A stretch of 64,000 bases of DNA from Prorocentrum cordatum (taxonomy: Eukaryota > Sar > Dinophyceae > Prorocentrales > Prorocentraceae). The notes beneath the pieces were generated by a model. It saw only the letters and a list, made by a program, of their open reading frames with translations, was not told where the DNA came from and made no database searches. The stretch is taken from the NCBI GenBank assembly GCA_963575745.1, contig CAUYUJ010011447.1:581001-645000 (forward strand), read 5' to 3'. Below, in pieces: positions 41,561-51,962 of this stretch (positions are counted from its first letter, which is position 1; every line of letters begins with the position of its first letter). The position numbers and the translations under genes are program-made.

Positions 41561-43722
41561 CACACAGCGCATCCTGGGGTGTGCCAGAGGCGAGCAGGGG
41601 TATTCCACGAGATATCAAGATGGCCGCTCCTCCTGCGAAGCCGCCCCCTGGCCCCCTGAACGCCCGCGTGGAGACACGGGCACGTGCTGGAAAGAGGCTA
41701 GCCCAAACGCCACTTTCGTGTTCAGACCAGTGCGTCTCTTGTAGAAGGCGGGCGCGTTTCTGGTCAGGGCAGCATGTTTAATTTGGCTATTGCGCGCAGT
41801 GGTGCTTCGTGGGCATCGAACGCTCCAGCGTGCAAGGCGTGGTTCCCCGGTGTCGCGAGCTCTCTGTATACTTGCGAGCAGGTCGTCGAGAGTGAAATCG
41901 GCGCAGAGGTCACGCCAGGTGGGGTTCTGCCACTGAGACCTGCGGAGCGCGGCCCAGAGGGCGCGCGGCGAGCGTAGCGGGGCAGCATGGTGAGCGAGGA
42001 GTTGAGTAGAAAGAGATCGTGCCGCAATTATCCAAGAGCGACTGCGGGCAGCCGGCGCCAGCGCAGCCCCGCCGGGGGGCCCAAGGCCCCCCCGAAGTGG
42101 GATGGGGGGGGCCCCAAGTTGTTTAGGGGGGGGTACCGTCTGCGGGCAGAGAGGTGGACTGACGTTCCCAGCCTCAAAGAAAAGTCGTAGATCATCTGGA
42201 AAGGGTGATCTGGCAAGCCGATCGAACCTGCAGTGCTGTTGGGCAAATGCTAAAGCACGGTCAAAGCCCGCCTGGATGTCGAGTACGCACGGCGTTCGGT
42301 GATCTCCGTAGACTCCGCGCTCTGCTGCACGGCATGCGTCCCGCAGGAGCCCAACGATCGGGGGGTCAAAAAGATTGCCGTCGGCGTCGCGCTGTTCTCG
42401 GGGCTGGCGGGGATACTTTTAAGGTCGGCAGCCGCCGGCGAGAGCGCAAGCGGCGAGTCGAGTCAGAGCGGGCCGCGCAAAGACGAACTACCTGAAGCCG
42501 GCGGGGCCTCAGGCGACACCGCGACGGGCAGGGCCAGCGGGTGGGGGGCGCAGGCTGCGGCTGCCAGGGGGATGAACCAGGGCAACGTGCAAATTGACCA
42601 ACCGTGGGTGGGGCGCGGCCAAAATGGCGCGAGCTGCGTACCAGGGTAGGGCCAGGGGGGCGGCGAGCCAGCATCTGCGACGACTGCCAAGCGCGCCGGA
42701 AAGTCCAAACTGGCGCACTGCGTGGCGCCACCAACGTCGCACACCCAGGCCCCGTTGGGAAATGCCGATCCTGCGAAGACCGTCCGCGAAGTTACCCAGG
42801 GAAAGGCAAGGTAGCCAGGGGCGCGATGGAAGTACTCGACACCGTGAACTCCCGAATCACCGGATCAGGTAGCCACGCGCACTCTCGAGCTGGAACTGGC
42901 GACTGAGGGCTGCTGGAACAGGAAGGTCCACGCCTCAACTCCGGGACGAGAAGCAAGAGGACGCCGTGGGCGCTGCCGCCAGGGACCATGGAACAGATCA
43001 TCGCGGTCGGCCGACAGCCAGGAGCGCGCAGGCTGAAACACGTGCACTCGGGAGCCCCAGGCGCCCCGGGCGAGGAGCCGCTGGAGTAGGGGGCCGAGGG
43101 CCGGGGCTGACATTCGCCGGGGCGCGCAGCCGCCGGAGCGGGGGGGGGCCAGGGGGGGGCAGGCGGGGTAGCCCGGCCGCGGGGGGGGGCCGTCCCAGCA
43201 CGGTGGGCACCACGGGGCGCGGAGGATGGAGCGCGCCGATGGCGGTGAAAACAGATGCAGTATGGCCAGGGGCCGAGAGGGACAGCTGGCGGGGATGCGT
43301 TTTTTGGTCCGCGGCTCCAAGGCGGATGACAGGGGGCAAACACAACGTCCGGGGCGCGTGGCGATGCAAATTGGCCTCCGAGAGAATGCACGTGCAAGGG
43401 GCAAAATGGCCCTCATTAAGACGCAAGCTGCGTCAGCAATGCGGTAGGGGATGCGCGAAGCGTCAACGATGAGGCAGGGGAACCGATTCCAGGCGCGCGA
43501 GTCGCGAAGAGGGCTGGGTGGAGCATAGTGCAGAAGTGCTAGTAAGTAGGGCTAAGTTACTAACTACTCATAACAGCTAAGTTACAAAAAGCTCGCTGCC
43601 CAAAAGTAACACAAGCGTAGTTACACAACCAAGCAAATGCGTACACCACTCACATTATTATCGCACCACCTGCGCCACTTACACCAAAGCAGAAGAAACT
43701 TCAGCCCAGCCGCAACTAGTCC

Positions 43723-44010
43723 TCAAGTAGCACAAAAAGCTTCAGCCTCTAAGCGGGGGCAGTCGCGCGCGAGGTCATCCCCTGAGTCGCGCCCGTGGCG
43801 CTTGAGACGCGCCCCGTCTGGGCCCAGTGGGTCGCCGCGTCGGCCGCGCCCCAGCCTACTGGGCCGACGATTGCCCCGTCCCTTGCCCTTCCCGAGGCCG
43901 GCGAAGGTCGCGCGGAGATCAGTGTCGGACAAATCAACCAAGACGGCGCGGTGGCCTTTTTCCGAAGCCTTTTTGCCATTTCGTTGGATGACCCCCCGTG
44001 CACGGCGCAT
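43723..44010 (-). pseudogene. Gag-like piece with degenerate zinc knuckle
   Basis: Frame reading VLVDLSDTDLRATFAGLGKG, a basic KGKGRGNRR stretch and RHGRDSGDDLARDCPRL. The last segment has the spacing of a CCHC zinc knuckle (CxxCxxxxHxxxxC) but two Cys positions are Arg and the His is Asp. This fits a decayed ORF1 protein upstream of the endonuclease. Confidence 0.45.
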
Positions 44011-45428
44011 CGGCCCGTTGTCGTTGACGCGGCGTCATCGGGACTTGGCGCGCTCAAAAGCACAAGAATAAGGTGAATGCCTCGCTGCCCCAGTGAAACT
44101 CCGCGCAGTTCGGGGCCTTCGGCAATGATTTATTCGCCGAATGGGCTGAAGGTGCCCGACTCGGTTCCAGAGTCGAGACCTGTTGCTGGGTGCGCCGCCC
44201 GCGATGCTACTTAGCCTGCGTCGGCGGCGGCTGGCGCCGCGGGCGGACTCGGCGCCGCGCCAAGAGCTTCAGCGCCATATGTGCTCTGATCCTCATCGCG
44301 CGCGGGCGCGCCCGCGAGAACCGCTCGGCGCCGAAGCGACGCGCGGCCGGGGAGAGGTTGCCCAGCAAGCCTTCGGTCTTACGCCCCACATCTGCGTAAC
44401 TCGCCCATCGCGCACGCCAGCTGCGGCGCTCCCGTCGGGCAGGCCATGTCGCAATGCTGCGGGATCAGGGTCAACTAGGTGTTCGACGACCCCACCCCGC
44501 GCAGCAAGAGGTAGCTGATGTCTTCGTAGCCGATCGTGACTTGGCTGGCCTGCTGCGCCCTGTTACGGAAGTCGAACCTGGCAAGGAGGCTGCCGGCGCG
44601 TTGCTAAAGCACTCGGTCGAAGTTCATCAGGGCCGACACCGCCTGCGCGCGCCCCCCCCCCGTCTCCAAATTCGCCCTTCAGTTCGGCCGGGCTCTGTGC
44701 GAGGGAGGTCGTAGGCGGCGCTGGGTTGTCGTTGATATGACCACCCAGGATGCGGGCAGCTGGCGGCCGCTTGTCAATGCGCTCGCTAGCGATGCTGGTC
44801 AAGCGAGGCGAGACGCAGGCCGCTTGGCAAAATGGTTGGGGTCGGAGCTCGCCACTGGCCAAATCATCACTTCCCGCACCCAGCATTGGCAACGCACGCG
44901 AGCTTGCTGCTCGCCCCCCAGATGCGAATGCGTCGCGCGTTTCCGCTGCCCCCACCACCGGCGTCCACGCAGACGACGCAGCTGATGGCAGCGGCCATGC
45001 CTACCCTGGCAGCCATCCGTCCAGAATGGGGCCCCCTCCAGGTGCCGTGGAGGCGCGGCAGTCCAGGCACCCAACAACGGCGGTGTTCTGCTAGTGACCC
45101 TCGAAGGCGTCGCGGGTATCTGTTCTGGTGTGCAACTTCCTCATCAGCGCATTGACCCTGCCCTTCGTCGGGCGATTGGCGCGCGAGCTGCGCTCGGAGC
45201 GCCCCGCCGCAGAGTGCAAGACAAAACTCGTCGCAGGTCGCATTGCCACTGCAGTGAGCACTGCCAGCGGCACGGTTGTCAATCGGAAAATGCATGGGGC
45301 CCAGGCCAGCCGAGAAGCAGGGAGCGCGCAAGTAGCGTCCAGGGTCCTTTCCACAGGCACGAGAATGAGCAGTCTCAAATTCGTGTAACGCCCCCCAGGA
45401 ACGATAGCAGCCCAATCGCCCGACCCTC

Positions 45429-46220
45429 CTATGCATTCCCGCTATTGTCTGCACGCGCCCCACCTTGCTTCCGCAGCACGCATGCGGATAACTCGGGACG
45501 CATTGCCGACGCCGACGATGTGAGCGTCGGATCGAACGGCTGCATGACATAGCCGGCTGTACCCACGTGCGGATACAATGCGGGCGATGCGTCCTTTTCC
45601 TCTTCCGGTTCGGGCGTTTGCAGCACTGTTGCGCGTAGCTCGGGGCCCTGTGCCGACACCGTGAAAGCGGAAGCCGGATCGCTCGACGGTATGACGCTGA
45701 CTGCGGCGCCCACAGGCGAAATCTGTGACGACGAAGGACCCTCGAGCATCTCGAACGCAATTCGAAATTGCCCAAAAGGGGAACCCAGGGCGTGGAGGGC
45801 ACCACCGTTGTAGTTGATGTACTCGTGGAGGTACTCGTGCTGGGTCGCCTGCGCCGATGCTGGCTGCTGGGCAAGGCTGGCCCCGACGGCCCTTCGATGG
45901 GCGCGTCGCCTGCCGCGGCGAGGTGGACGAACAACACGATATTCAAGCGGAGTGCGGCGCGGAATGTAGAGCGGGATGTCGTAGTCGACGTTGTAGAACG
46001 TTGTCGACGGTGCCGGAGCGGTAAGCGTGGGGGGGTGGATCGCGTGGGGGGGTGGGAAACCGCTGTCATTCTGGGGGCGTGGGGAGGTTGGTGAGCGAGA
46101 AGGGGTGGGTTTGGGGCGCGTGGGGGGGCGGGCAAGGGGCGTCGGACAGGTTGGCACGGGGGGGTGCTTATTGAATGATCTGGAGTAGCCGCCTGGGCGC
46201 GGAAGTGCCACGCGGGCCAT
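45429..46220 (-). CDS. ORF1-like protein of the retroelement, 263 aa
   Basis: Open frame from ATG at 46220 in a GCC(ATG)G context. The N-terminus is proline-rich and basic (MARVALPRPGGYSRSFNKHP), the middle reads STTFYNVDYDIPLYIPRRTP and HEYINYNGGALHALGSPFG, and the end is Ser/Glu-rich. A frame on the same strand covering 44867-46261 is a shadow. No domain is recognised; assignment to the retroelement is by position. It could be an independent gene. Confidence 0.45.
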   Translation of the reverse strand: MARVALPRPGGYSRSFNKHPPVPTCPTPLARPPTRPKPTPSRSPTSPRPQNDSGFPPPHAIHPPTLTAPAPSTTFYNVDYDIPLYIPRRTPLEYRVVRPPRRGRRRAHRRAVGASLAQQPASAQATQHEYLHEYINYNGGALHALGSPFGQFRIAFEMLEGPSSSQISPVGAAVSVIPSSDPASAFTVSAQGPELRATVLQTPEPEEEKDASPALYPHVGTAGYVMQPFDPTLTSSASAMRPELSACVLRKQGGARADNSGNA

Positions 46221-46479
46221 GGCGGCGGGTGTGGTGGTTGAGCGGGATGCTCGGCTACCAACTAAAACAGACAACGACGGACCAAGTGTTGTTGAACTGA
46301 AAAATGTGGAGCGATGTGAAGCGAGTGTTCTAGCGGGCGCGGGCGGCATGAGTGGAGCCCCGGTGGCAGCAGGGTGAAACACCTGCCCGCACCCATCGAT
46401 TCCTGCTACGCTGCTAACCCATGCTGCACATGCCCTATCAAAGTAATATACGGTTCGAGTGGTTGTTGGAGGCAGAAGA

Positions 46480-47084
46480 CGAGAAGGAGGAGGAGGAGGA
46501 GGAGGAGGAGGCGGAGGAGGAGGGAGGAGCAAGAGAGGAGCAAGGAGAAGAGAAAAAAACAAGTCGCCGAACGCGCCAACGTCGATCTTGCCGCTGACGC
46601 CGCCGCCGGAGACTGCGACGACGACAGCGACGACGACGACGACGCGGGCGACGCCGAAGACGACGGCGACGACGCGGGCACCGCCGAAGGCGGCGCGAAC
46701 AAAAGCGCCGCCGCGGAAGGCGACGGCACCACCGAAGACGGGGGCCGCCGCAAGGCACCCACGGCGGGGAGGTCCTGAAGGGCCCGCCGCGCGGCAGCGC
46801 GGGGGCGCTGGTGGAGGCGGACGGCAGCGCCGCGACGGCCACCGCGAGGGCGGCGGCGGCCGTCGCCACGGCCAGAAAGCGCCGCATGGCGCGCGAGGGA
46901 GGGGGGGAACGGAGGAGGAGGAGGAGGAGGAGGAGAAGCAGGAGGAGGAGGGAGGAGGAGGAGGAGGAGGAGGAGGAGGGAGGAGGAGGAGGAGGAGGAG
47001 GAGGAGGAGGAGAGGGAGGAGGAGGAAGAGGAGGAGAGGGAGGAGGAGGAGGAGGAGGAGGAGGAGGAGGAGGAGGAGGAGGAG
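46480..47084. repeat. GGA-rich tracts with GAC/GCG interlude
   Basis: GGA microsatellites at 46482-46540 and 46910-47084 flank a GAC/GCG-rich stretch (46600-46870). Long frames on both strands here are low-complexity shadows. Confidence 0.8.
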
Positions 47085-47099
47085 GCTATTTTGGCACAG
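47085..47099 (+). other. Possible spliced-leader relic (weak)
   Basis: GCTATTTTGGCACAG matches the leader core at 12 of 15 positions. It directly follows a pure GGA tract and lies 45 bases before an in-frame ATG, the same arrangement as the stronger relics at 31748 and 36825. Confidence 0.35.
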
Positions 47100-47143
47100 G
47101 CCCAACCGTTGTCCCCCCTCGTGCGGGGCGGGCCGCTGCGGGG

Positions 47144-48385
47144 ATGGACCTGACGGGCGCGTGGCCCTGCCCGAGGGCTGGCCCCGAGCCAATGCGGGGA
47201 GGTTGCTCATCTTCAAGACGGCCCCAAAGCAGCCAGCGAGCCCGCGGAGCCGCCGAGCTGGTCGCCACAGTCGCTTGGCGGGCCGCGCGGCAACGGCGCC
47301 TCGCCGCTCTCGAGGCGGCCGCGCGCCGTGCCAGCCATCCCGGGGATAAGTACAGTTGGAAGAAGAACGATCGGGAGCAGCACGACTGGAACAAGTACGG
47401 CTGGGAGAAGGACGTCTGGGAGCAGACCGCCTCGAACCAGGAGCTGGCGAAGAAGGAGCTCAACTACACGGGTACCTTCAAGTATATCGTCGTCAAGGTG
47501 CCACAGCATGAGGGTCAGATGCCAGCGCGCTCCCTCGAGCCGAAGGTACATGCAGAGCGCCACGGGCCGCTACAAGGAATCTGGTGCACCAGTTGGGCCA
47601 CGGTGCTCCCTGCCGAGGCGGAGGAGGTCGCCAACGGCGACCAGCTGATCACGGAGAACCAGTGCATGAACCACCACACCGTCGAGGCGGATGTGCGAGC
47701 CGCGCGCAGCCAGGAGGACCCAGACGAGGAGGAGGACCCCAGCAGCGACGACTGGGAATACAGCGAGAAGGAGGAGTGCAGCGACGACTGTGAATGACGG
47801 CAAGCACGAGACGGGTGACCCCGCGGATGAGTTCGAAGATCAAGGCGGTAATTACCGCCAAGAAGGAACGATGATCACGATGAGGACAACGATTCCCACG
47901 CGGACGTCAGCCTCTCCAAAGAGGCAGACGAGCTCTACCAGGAGGTCCACGACGCCACTGGGGAAAGCAACCAGATATCACCAGCAATACTACGGCCGTG
48001 GCATGTCTTCGAGGAGGACCTCGAGGACGAGTTCGAGGACACCACAGGCAAGACGGAAGACGACTTGGCGGTCGCGGGCGAGCGCCTCGCCTTGGTACAA
48101 GCGAAGGGAGCGCTTGCCGCGTACGCGCAGCTCCCGCCGGACCTGCGGCGCGCCTACGAGGAAGTATCGATCGTCGAGCTCGCAGCCTACGCGAATTTCC
48201 TGCGCTACTACACGCACGGCGGCGGCACGGACGGAGGCGAAGATGCTGCTGATACTGCTGCTGCTTGGGGCTCCCTCGACGGGAAAACTATGGCAACATG
48301 GGTCACCGATAATGCAAGGGAAGAACTTGCCGCAGATCCGCGGTGGGCGCCGCTCTTCACCGGATACGTCAAGGCGCACAACTAG
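47144..48385 (+). CDS. Acidic low-complexity protein, frame changes
   Basis: Frame 1 from ATG 47144 (MDLTGAWPCPRAGPE) runs to TGA at 47797 with a Trp/Lys-rich repeat (DKYSWKKNDREQHDWNKYG) and an acidic end (DDWEYSEKEECSDDCE). The composition then continues in the next frame (VNDGKHETGDPADEFEDQG, to about 47868) and again in the first frame (NDDHDEDNDSHADVSLSK.. to TAG 48385), where the end reads ELAAYANFLRYY and LAADPRWAPLFTGYVKAHN. Acidic bias, not noise, is shared across all three pieces, so I read one gene with two frame breaks (indels or small introns). No family is recognised. Confidence 0.45.
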
Positions 48386-48389
48386 GAGA

Positions 48390-48900
48390 TGACGGAGGAC
48401 AGCGCCAACCACGTGCCCGCGGCGCCCAGTCGCGTGCGACTCCGCCTGCCCGAGGCGACGGATCCTGATAATGTCTTGCACTACGAGACAGGATCAGGAG
48501 GGCGGCAAGAGACATGTTGCGAACAGCGACACGTACAATTCCGAGGACGACGACGCAGAAGAAGAGAAGATCGGCCAGCATGACGCTCACGGCCAGCGCG
48601 AGACCGACGACAATGACATAAGCAGCTCCAGGACGACTCCGACTGGGAGAACTCCGACTACTGCTACAACAATCCCAACCCCAACGCGGACATACAGCTC
48701 CAGGACGACTCATTCTGCGAGGACCCCGACGGCTGCCGCAGCGAACCCCACCCCTGCGAGTATGACACCATCGGCCCCTACCTTCTCCAAAGCTCCACGG
48801 GCAAGACCTCCCAGATCTGCGGCTTCCTCATCCTCATCGCCCCCTCGGACGGGGACCGAGGGGGACGAGGTGAACTGCACCCACTAACATTGGGCCCGCG
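48390..48900 (+). CDS. Continuation: acidic repeat frame
   Basis: In the frame +1 to the longest open frame here, the sequence reads QLQDDSDWENSDYCYNN then NPNADIQLQDDSFCEDPDG, an internal repeat of about 24 residues, followed by CEYDTIGPYLLQSSTGK. It resembles the acidic, Trp/Tyr-containing end of the 47144 frame, so the two may belong to one gene or tandem copies. No start or stop could be fixed. Confidence 0.3.
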
Positions 48901-49929
48901 GCCCACAGACCGCGGGCGTGCGGCGCCCGCCGCCCAAAGGCCTTTTGAGACTCCGCTCCCTGTGTGCCCCCCTTCCTTCGAGAGCCGTGGGGGCCCCTCC
49001 TTCTGTTCCCTTTGCGGGGTCTCGCGGGGCCTGCGGCTCTCTGAGGCTCTCCGCGGTTCTTGAAGCCCTTGAGACGTCTTCTCAGAGGCCCCCGAGGCGT
49101 TCCTCTCTCTTCCCTGGCTGGGGGAGGGCCGTCGGAGCGCTGCTCTCGGCAGCCAGCGCCCTGGCGTCTCCTACCACCGCCCCAGATCGTCGCCATAGCG
49201 ACATGGAGGTGAACTATCATATCGGGGTGGTGGTGGGGCAGGGGGGGGGGCAGCCGAGCAGCGTGGGGTCGCTAGAGGCCTGGCGCCGCTCGGCGCTCCC
49301 GCGGCTCCCTGAGGCCCCCGGCACCCCCCACCTTCTCGAGAGCCCTGGAGGCGTCGATCTCTCCTCGTGGGGCGGGGGCTCTCGCGGGGGTCCCGAGGCT
49401 CCTCTCGAGGCCCTGCCCCCCTCCGAGGCCGTCGGATCTCCGTGGGGCGGGGGGTTCTTCGTGCGTCTCGCCGCGCGTCGGGCGCGGCGCGGCGCGGGCT
49501 GCGCGGGAGAGGCCGCATCGCCCGCGCTGCGCAGGAAGAGCGAGGAGGAGGGGGAGGAGGAGATAGAGGAAGAGGAGGCGAGCGAGTCGGAGGGGGAGGA
49601 GGGGAGGGGCCGATGGCTTCCTTCTTCACCCACTCGGCGTCTGAGCTCGTGCGGGTGCCGAGTGGGCAACGGACTGGGCTCAATTACGGTACCCAGGTGA
49701 GTCTTACCTCTTCGGCCGCCAAGCGAATGGGCTCGATCGTAGGCACGCTCGGCGGCCGAACGGGCTAAGACGCAGAAACGGCCCAGAACAGAACCCCAGG
49801 GTGCAATGGGGCGGAGGGCGGAGGACGAGGATCACGTTTCTTGGACGCGTTGGGCTTTTTTTGAGCCTCTAGTGGCCTCTGGTGCCAATGGAAACCAGAG
49901 GCGAGGAGGAGAAGCCCCCCCCCAGCAGG
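48901..49929. other. GC-rich spacer with repeated CGAGGC words
   Basis: CTCGAGGC, GGCCCCCGAGG and similar words recur without a fixed period. A direct/inverted pair around TCTTCGGCCGCC / GGCGGCCGAACG lies near 49715-49765. The long open frames have no motif. Confidence 0.4.
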
Positions 49930-51160
49930 CCTAAATGTCATGCCTGCTACATCGCGAGGATCATGAAGCTCTGAAGAGAGACACGATTCCCCCGATCTGG
50001 GGCGCGAACGGGCCAGTGAGAACACCATGGTTGGCTTCCCCCTTTGGAGGCCTAAGGCCCACGCCTGCTACATGGTGGTGGTCATGGGTGGCAACCGACA
50101 CGTCTACACCGCAAGAACCGCCATTCTACTTGAGACGTCACAGCAATCTGGGCGCGAAAGGACACATGAGAACACCCTGGTCGGCTCCTCCTCGGGAGGC
50201 CCAAATGCCATACTTGCTGCGTCGCGATGATCAAACGGCCTGGATACAGACACGCCTGCCCCCCCAAGAACAGCCATCTGACATGCGATGTCCCAACCAT
50301 CTGGGCAAGAAGGGGCCCATGTTCATAGCCGGCTCCCCTTTGGGAGGCCCAACAGCCATGCCTGCTGCGCCATGATGACCACGGCTCTGAATACAGACAC
50401 GTTTATCATCCCCCGAACAAAAAAAAAAAACACTTATACATGAGATGTGCCATGCCTTTTACATCACCGTGATCGTGGCATGGAACCCTGGCAAACGAAT
50501 CCGAAAACATGCAGCAACCATATGCCTGAGAAGTCTAAGCAATGTGGGCGCGAACGGTGATCACACACTGGTCAGCTCCCCCATTGGGAGGCCGAGGAAC
50601 CAGGCCTATCACATCGCGCGGTAATCAAGTGGCTATGGGAAGGGCAAGACGGCGATTCGACCAAACATATCTCGGCGCGAACGGGCCCATGATAGAACCC
50701 CCCCTGTCGGCTCCACCATCGGGAATGCTAACATGCTATGCCCACTGCATAGCAGTGATCATGGGGCTCTGGAAAGAGGAGGAGCCCGAAGAGGCAGTAC
50801 GATGTCTACCTGAGCACACTGGCAGACTCCCCCTTGGGATGTCCAAGTGAAATGCCTGGTGCGTTGCGGTGATCATGGAAATCTGAAGGGAGAGGAGTAC
50901 GTAGAGCCCAGACGGCCATTCCAACTGAGACATACTTGCAATCTGGACGCAACGGCCCCGTGATGGCACCCCATAGCCGCCGCCCCCCTTCGGGAAGTCC
51001 ACATGCGATACCTACATCATCGCGGTGATCATGGGGCTCTGACTACAGAATCCGAAATAACAATACGGCAATTATACCTGAGAGGTCCCGAACATCCGGG
51101 CGCGAACGGGCCCGTGATAACACCCTGGTCGGCTATCCCAGTGGGTAGGACTGAAGAGGC
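49930..51160. repeat. Degenerate 120-150-bp repeat, about 9 copies
   Basis: The words ATGCCTGCTACATCGCG, GTGATCATGGGGCTCTGA, GCGAACGGGCCC and GGTCGGCTCCCCC..GGGAGGCC recur in order at about 49942, 50063, 50210, 50359, 50453, 50604, 50738, 50852 and 51008. Spacing varies from about 95 to 155 because of deletions. Confidence 0.7.
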
Positions 51161-51164
51161 GTTA

Positions 51165-51420
51165 TGGCATGAGTAAGTCTGAGTGCGAGAGGGTCTGAAT
51201 GAGACTGGGTGTGGGTGAGTCTGTCCATGAGCGTGTGTGTGTGTGTATGTGTGTGTGTGTCACGAGCGACTGGGCACCAGTGTGTCTGAGTGTGAGCGAG
51301 TGCGAATGTGGGTTAGTCTGAGTGTTCATGCGTGACTCTCGGAATGAGTGAGCCTGAGTGCGAATGAGTCTGAATATGGGTGGGTCTGAGTATGAGCAAA
51401 TCTTTCTGAATATGAGCGGT
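51165..51420. repeat. TGAGTCTGAGTGTGAG-type simple repeat
   Basis: Irregular GTCTGAGTGTGAGCGAGTG words with a (GT)n run near 51234-51262. Confidence 0.75.
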
Positions 51421-51559
51421 CTGAATTTACAATGGGCCGGATGGGAGGAACGGGAGGCCGCGGCGTCACATGAGCACACATAACACAATGTATTTCGGAT
51501 GCAAGGGCTGAAACAACGCCCACCGGGAAAAGGGCGGACACCTGTGGGGTCCAAAAATC

Positions 51560-51742
51560 ACGACGTCGGGAGCCTGGGGGTAAAGAAGGGTTTTAGGGAG
51601 CCCTCAGGGGTTCGGAAGGGGACGGATGATTTCAGGGAGTTCGGGGGGGTGGGGGAACTCCGTTGGAGCTCAGAGACTCGAAGGGATTCCCAAGGTTTCC
51701 TGAGAACCCTCTAGGATTACTGAGAAGCCCTGAGGAGTCCTC
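51560..51742. repeat. CCTCAGGATTCC array, left part
   Basis: Words such as GATTCCCAAGG, TTCCTGAGAA and CCTGAGGAGTCCTC belong to the same degenerate array that continues at 55390, so the LINE in between split one array. Confidence 0.6.
51729..51742. repeat. Target-site duplication, left copy
   Basis: CCTGAGGAGTCCTC, identical to 55390-55403. It directly precedes the 5' end of the LINE. Confidence 0.7.
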
Positions 51743-51743
51743 G

Positions 51744-51947
51744 GTCGCGGGCTCCACGGTCGCGAAGGTCGTAGCCAAAGACTTTCAATTGAAAGTGGAG
51801 TGGCTGGACAAGGAATGGGCCAGCTGGCCGGCACTACAGACGGCGCCGGAGCTCATCGAGATTACGACGAAAGCCCGGGACAAACTTGACAGCGCGAAGG
51901 CCTTCAGCCTGAACAAGGGCAAGGGCAAAGGGCCTGCTTCCCATTAA
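51744..51947 (+). pseudogene. ORF1 C-terminal remnant of the LINE
   Basis: 68 codons open from the element border, reading KVVAKDFQLKVEWLDKEWAS.. and ending with a basic NKGKGKGPASH tail and TAA. The upstream part is lost with the 5' truncation. ORF2 begins 15 bases after the stop. Confidence 0.55.
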
Positions 51948-51962
51948 GGGGCAGGGCGGTGC

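Larger units (their letters stand above)
37404..46440 (-). mobile_element. Decayed non-LTR retroelement, about 9 kb
   Basis: Minus-strand pieces appear in retroelement order, spread over several frames: an ORF1-like frame (46220-45429), a zinc-knuckle-like piece (about 44010-43723), endonuclease (about 41560-41150), an RT N-terminal remnant (40460-40110), RNase H (about 39130-38650) and a C-terminal tail with Cys/His-rich sequence (38386-38012, 38129-37404). No YxDD palm motif is visible between 40110 and 39800, so the RT core appears deleted. Frame breaks and in-frame stops are many; the element is dead. It may be one old copy or nested fragments. Confidence 0.6.

Noticed and set aside
42617-42632. 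Minus-strand GCGCCATTTTGGCCGC, leader-like core
   Set aside because: Only 11 bases match, without the CTCA end or a following start codon; a chance hit of this length is not unlikely in 64 kb.
44867-46261. 464-aa minus-strand frame
   Set aside because: His/Arg/Ser-rich shadow of the ORF1-like frame 45429-46220, which has the better composition and start context.
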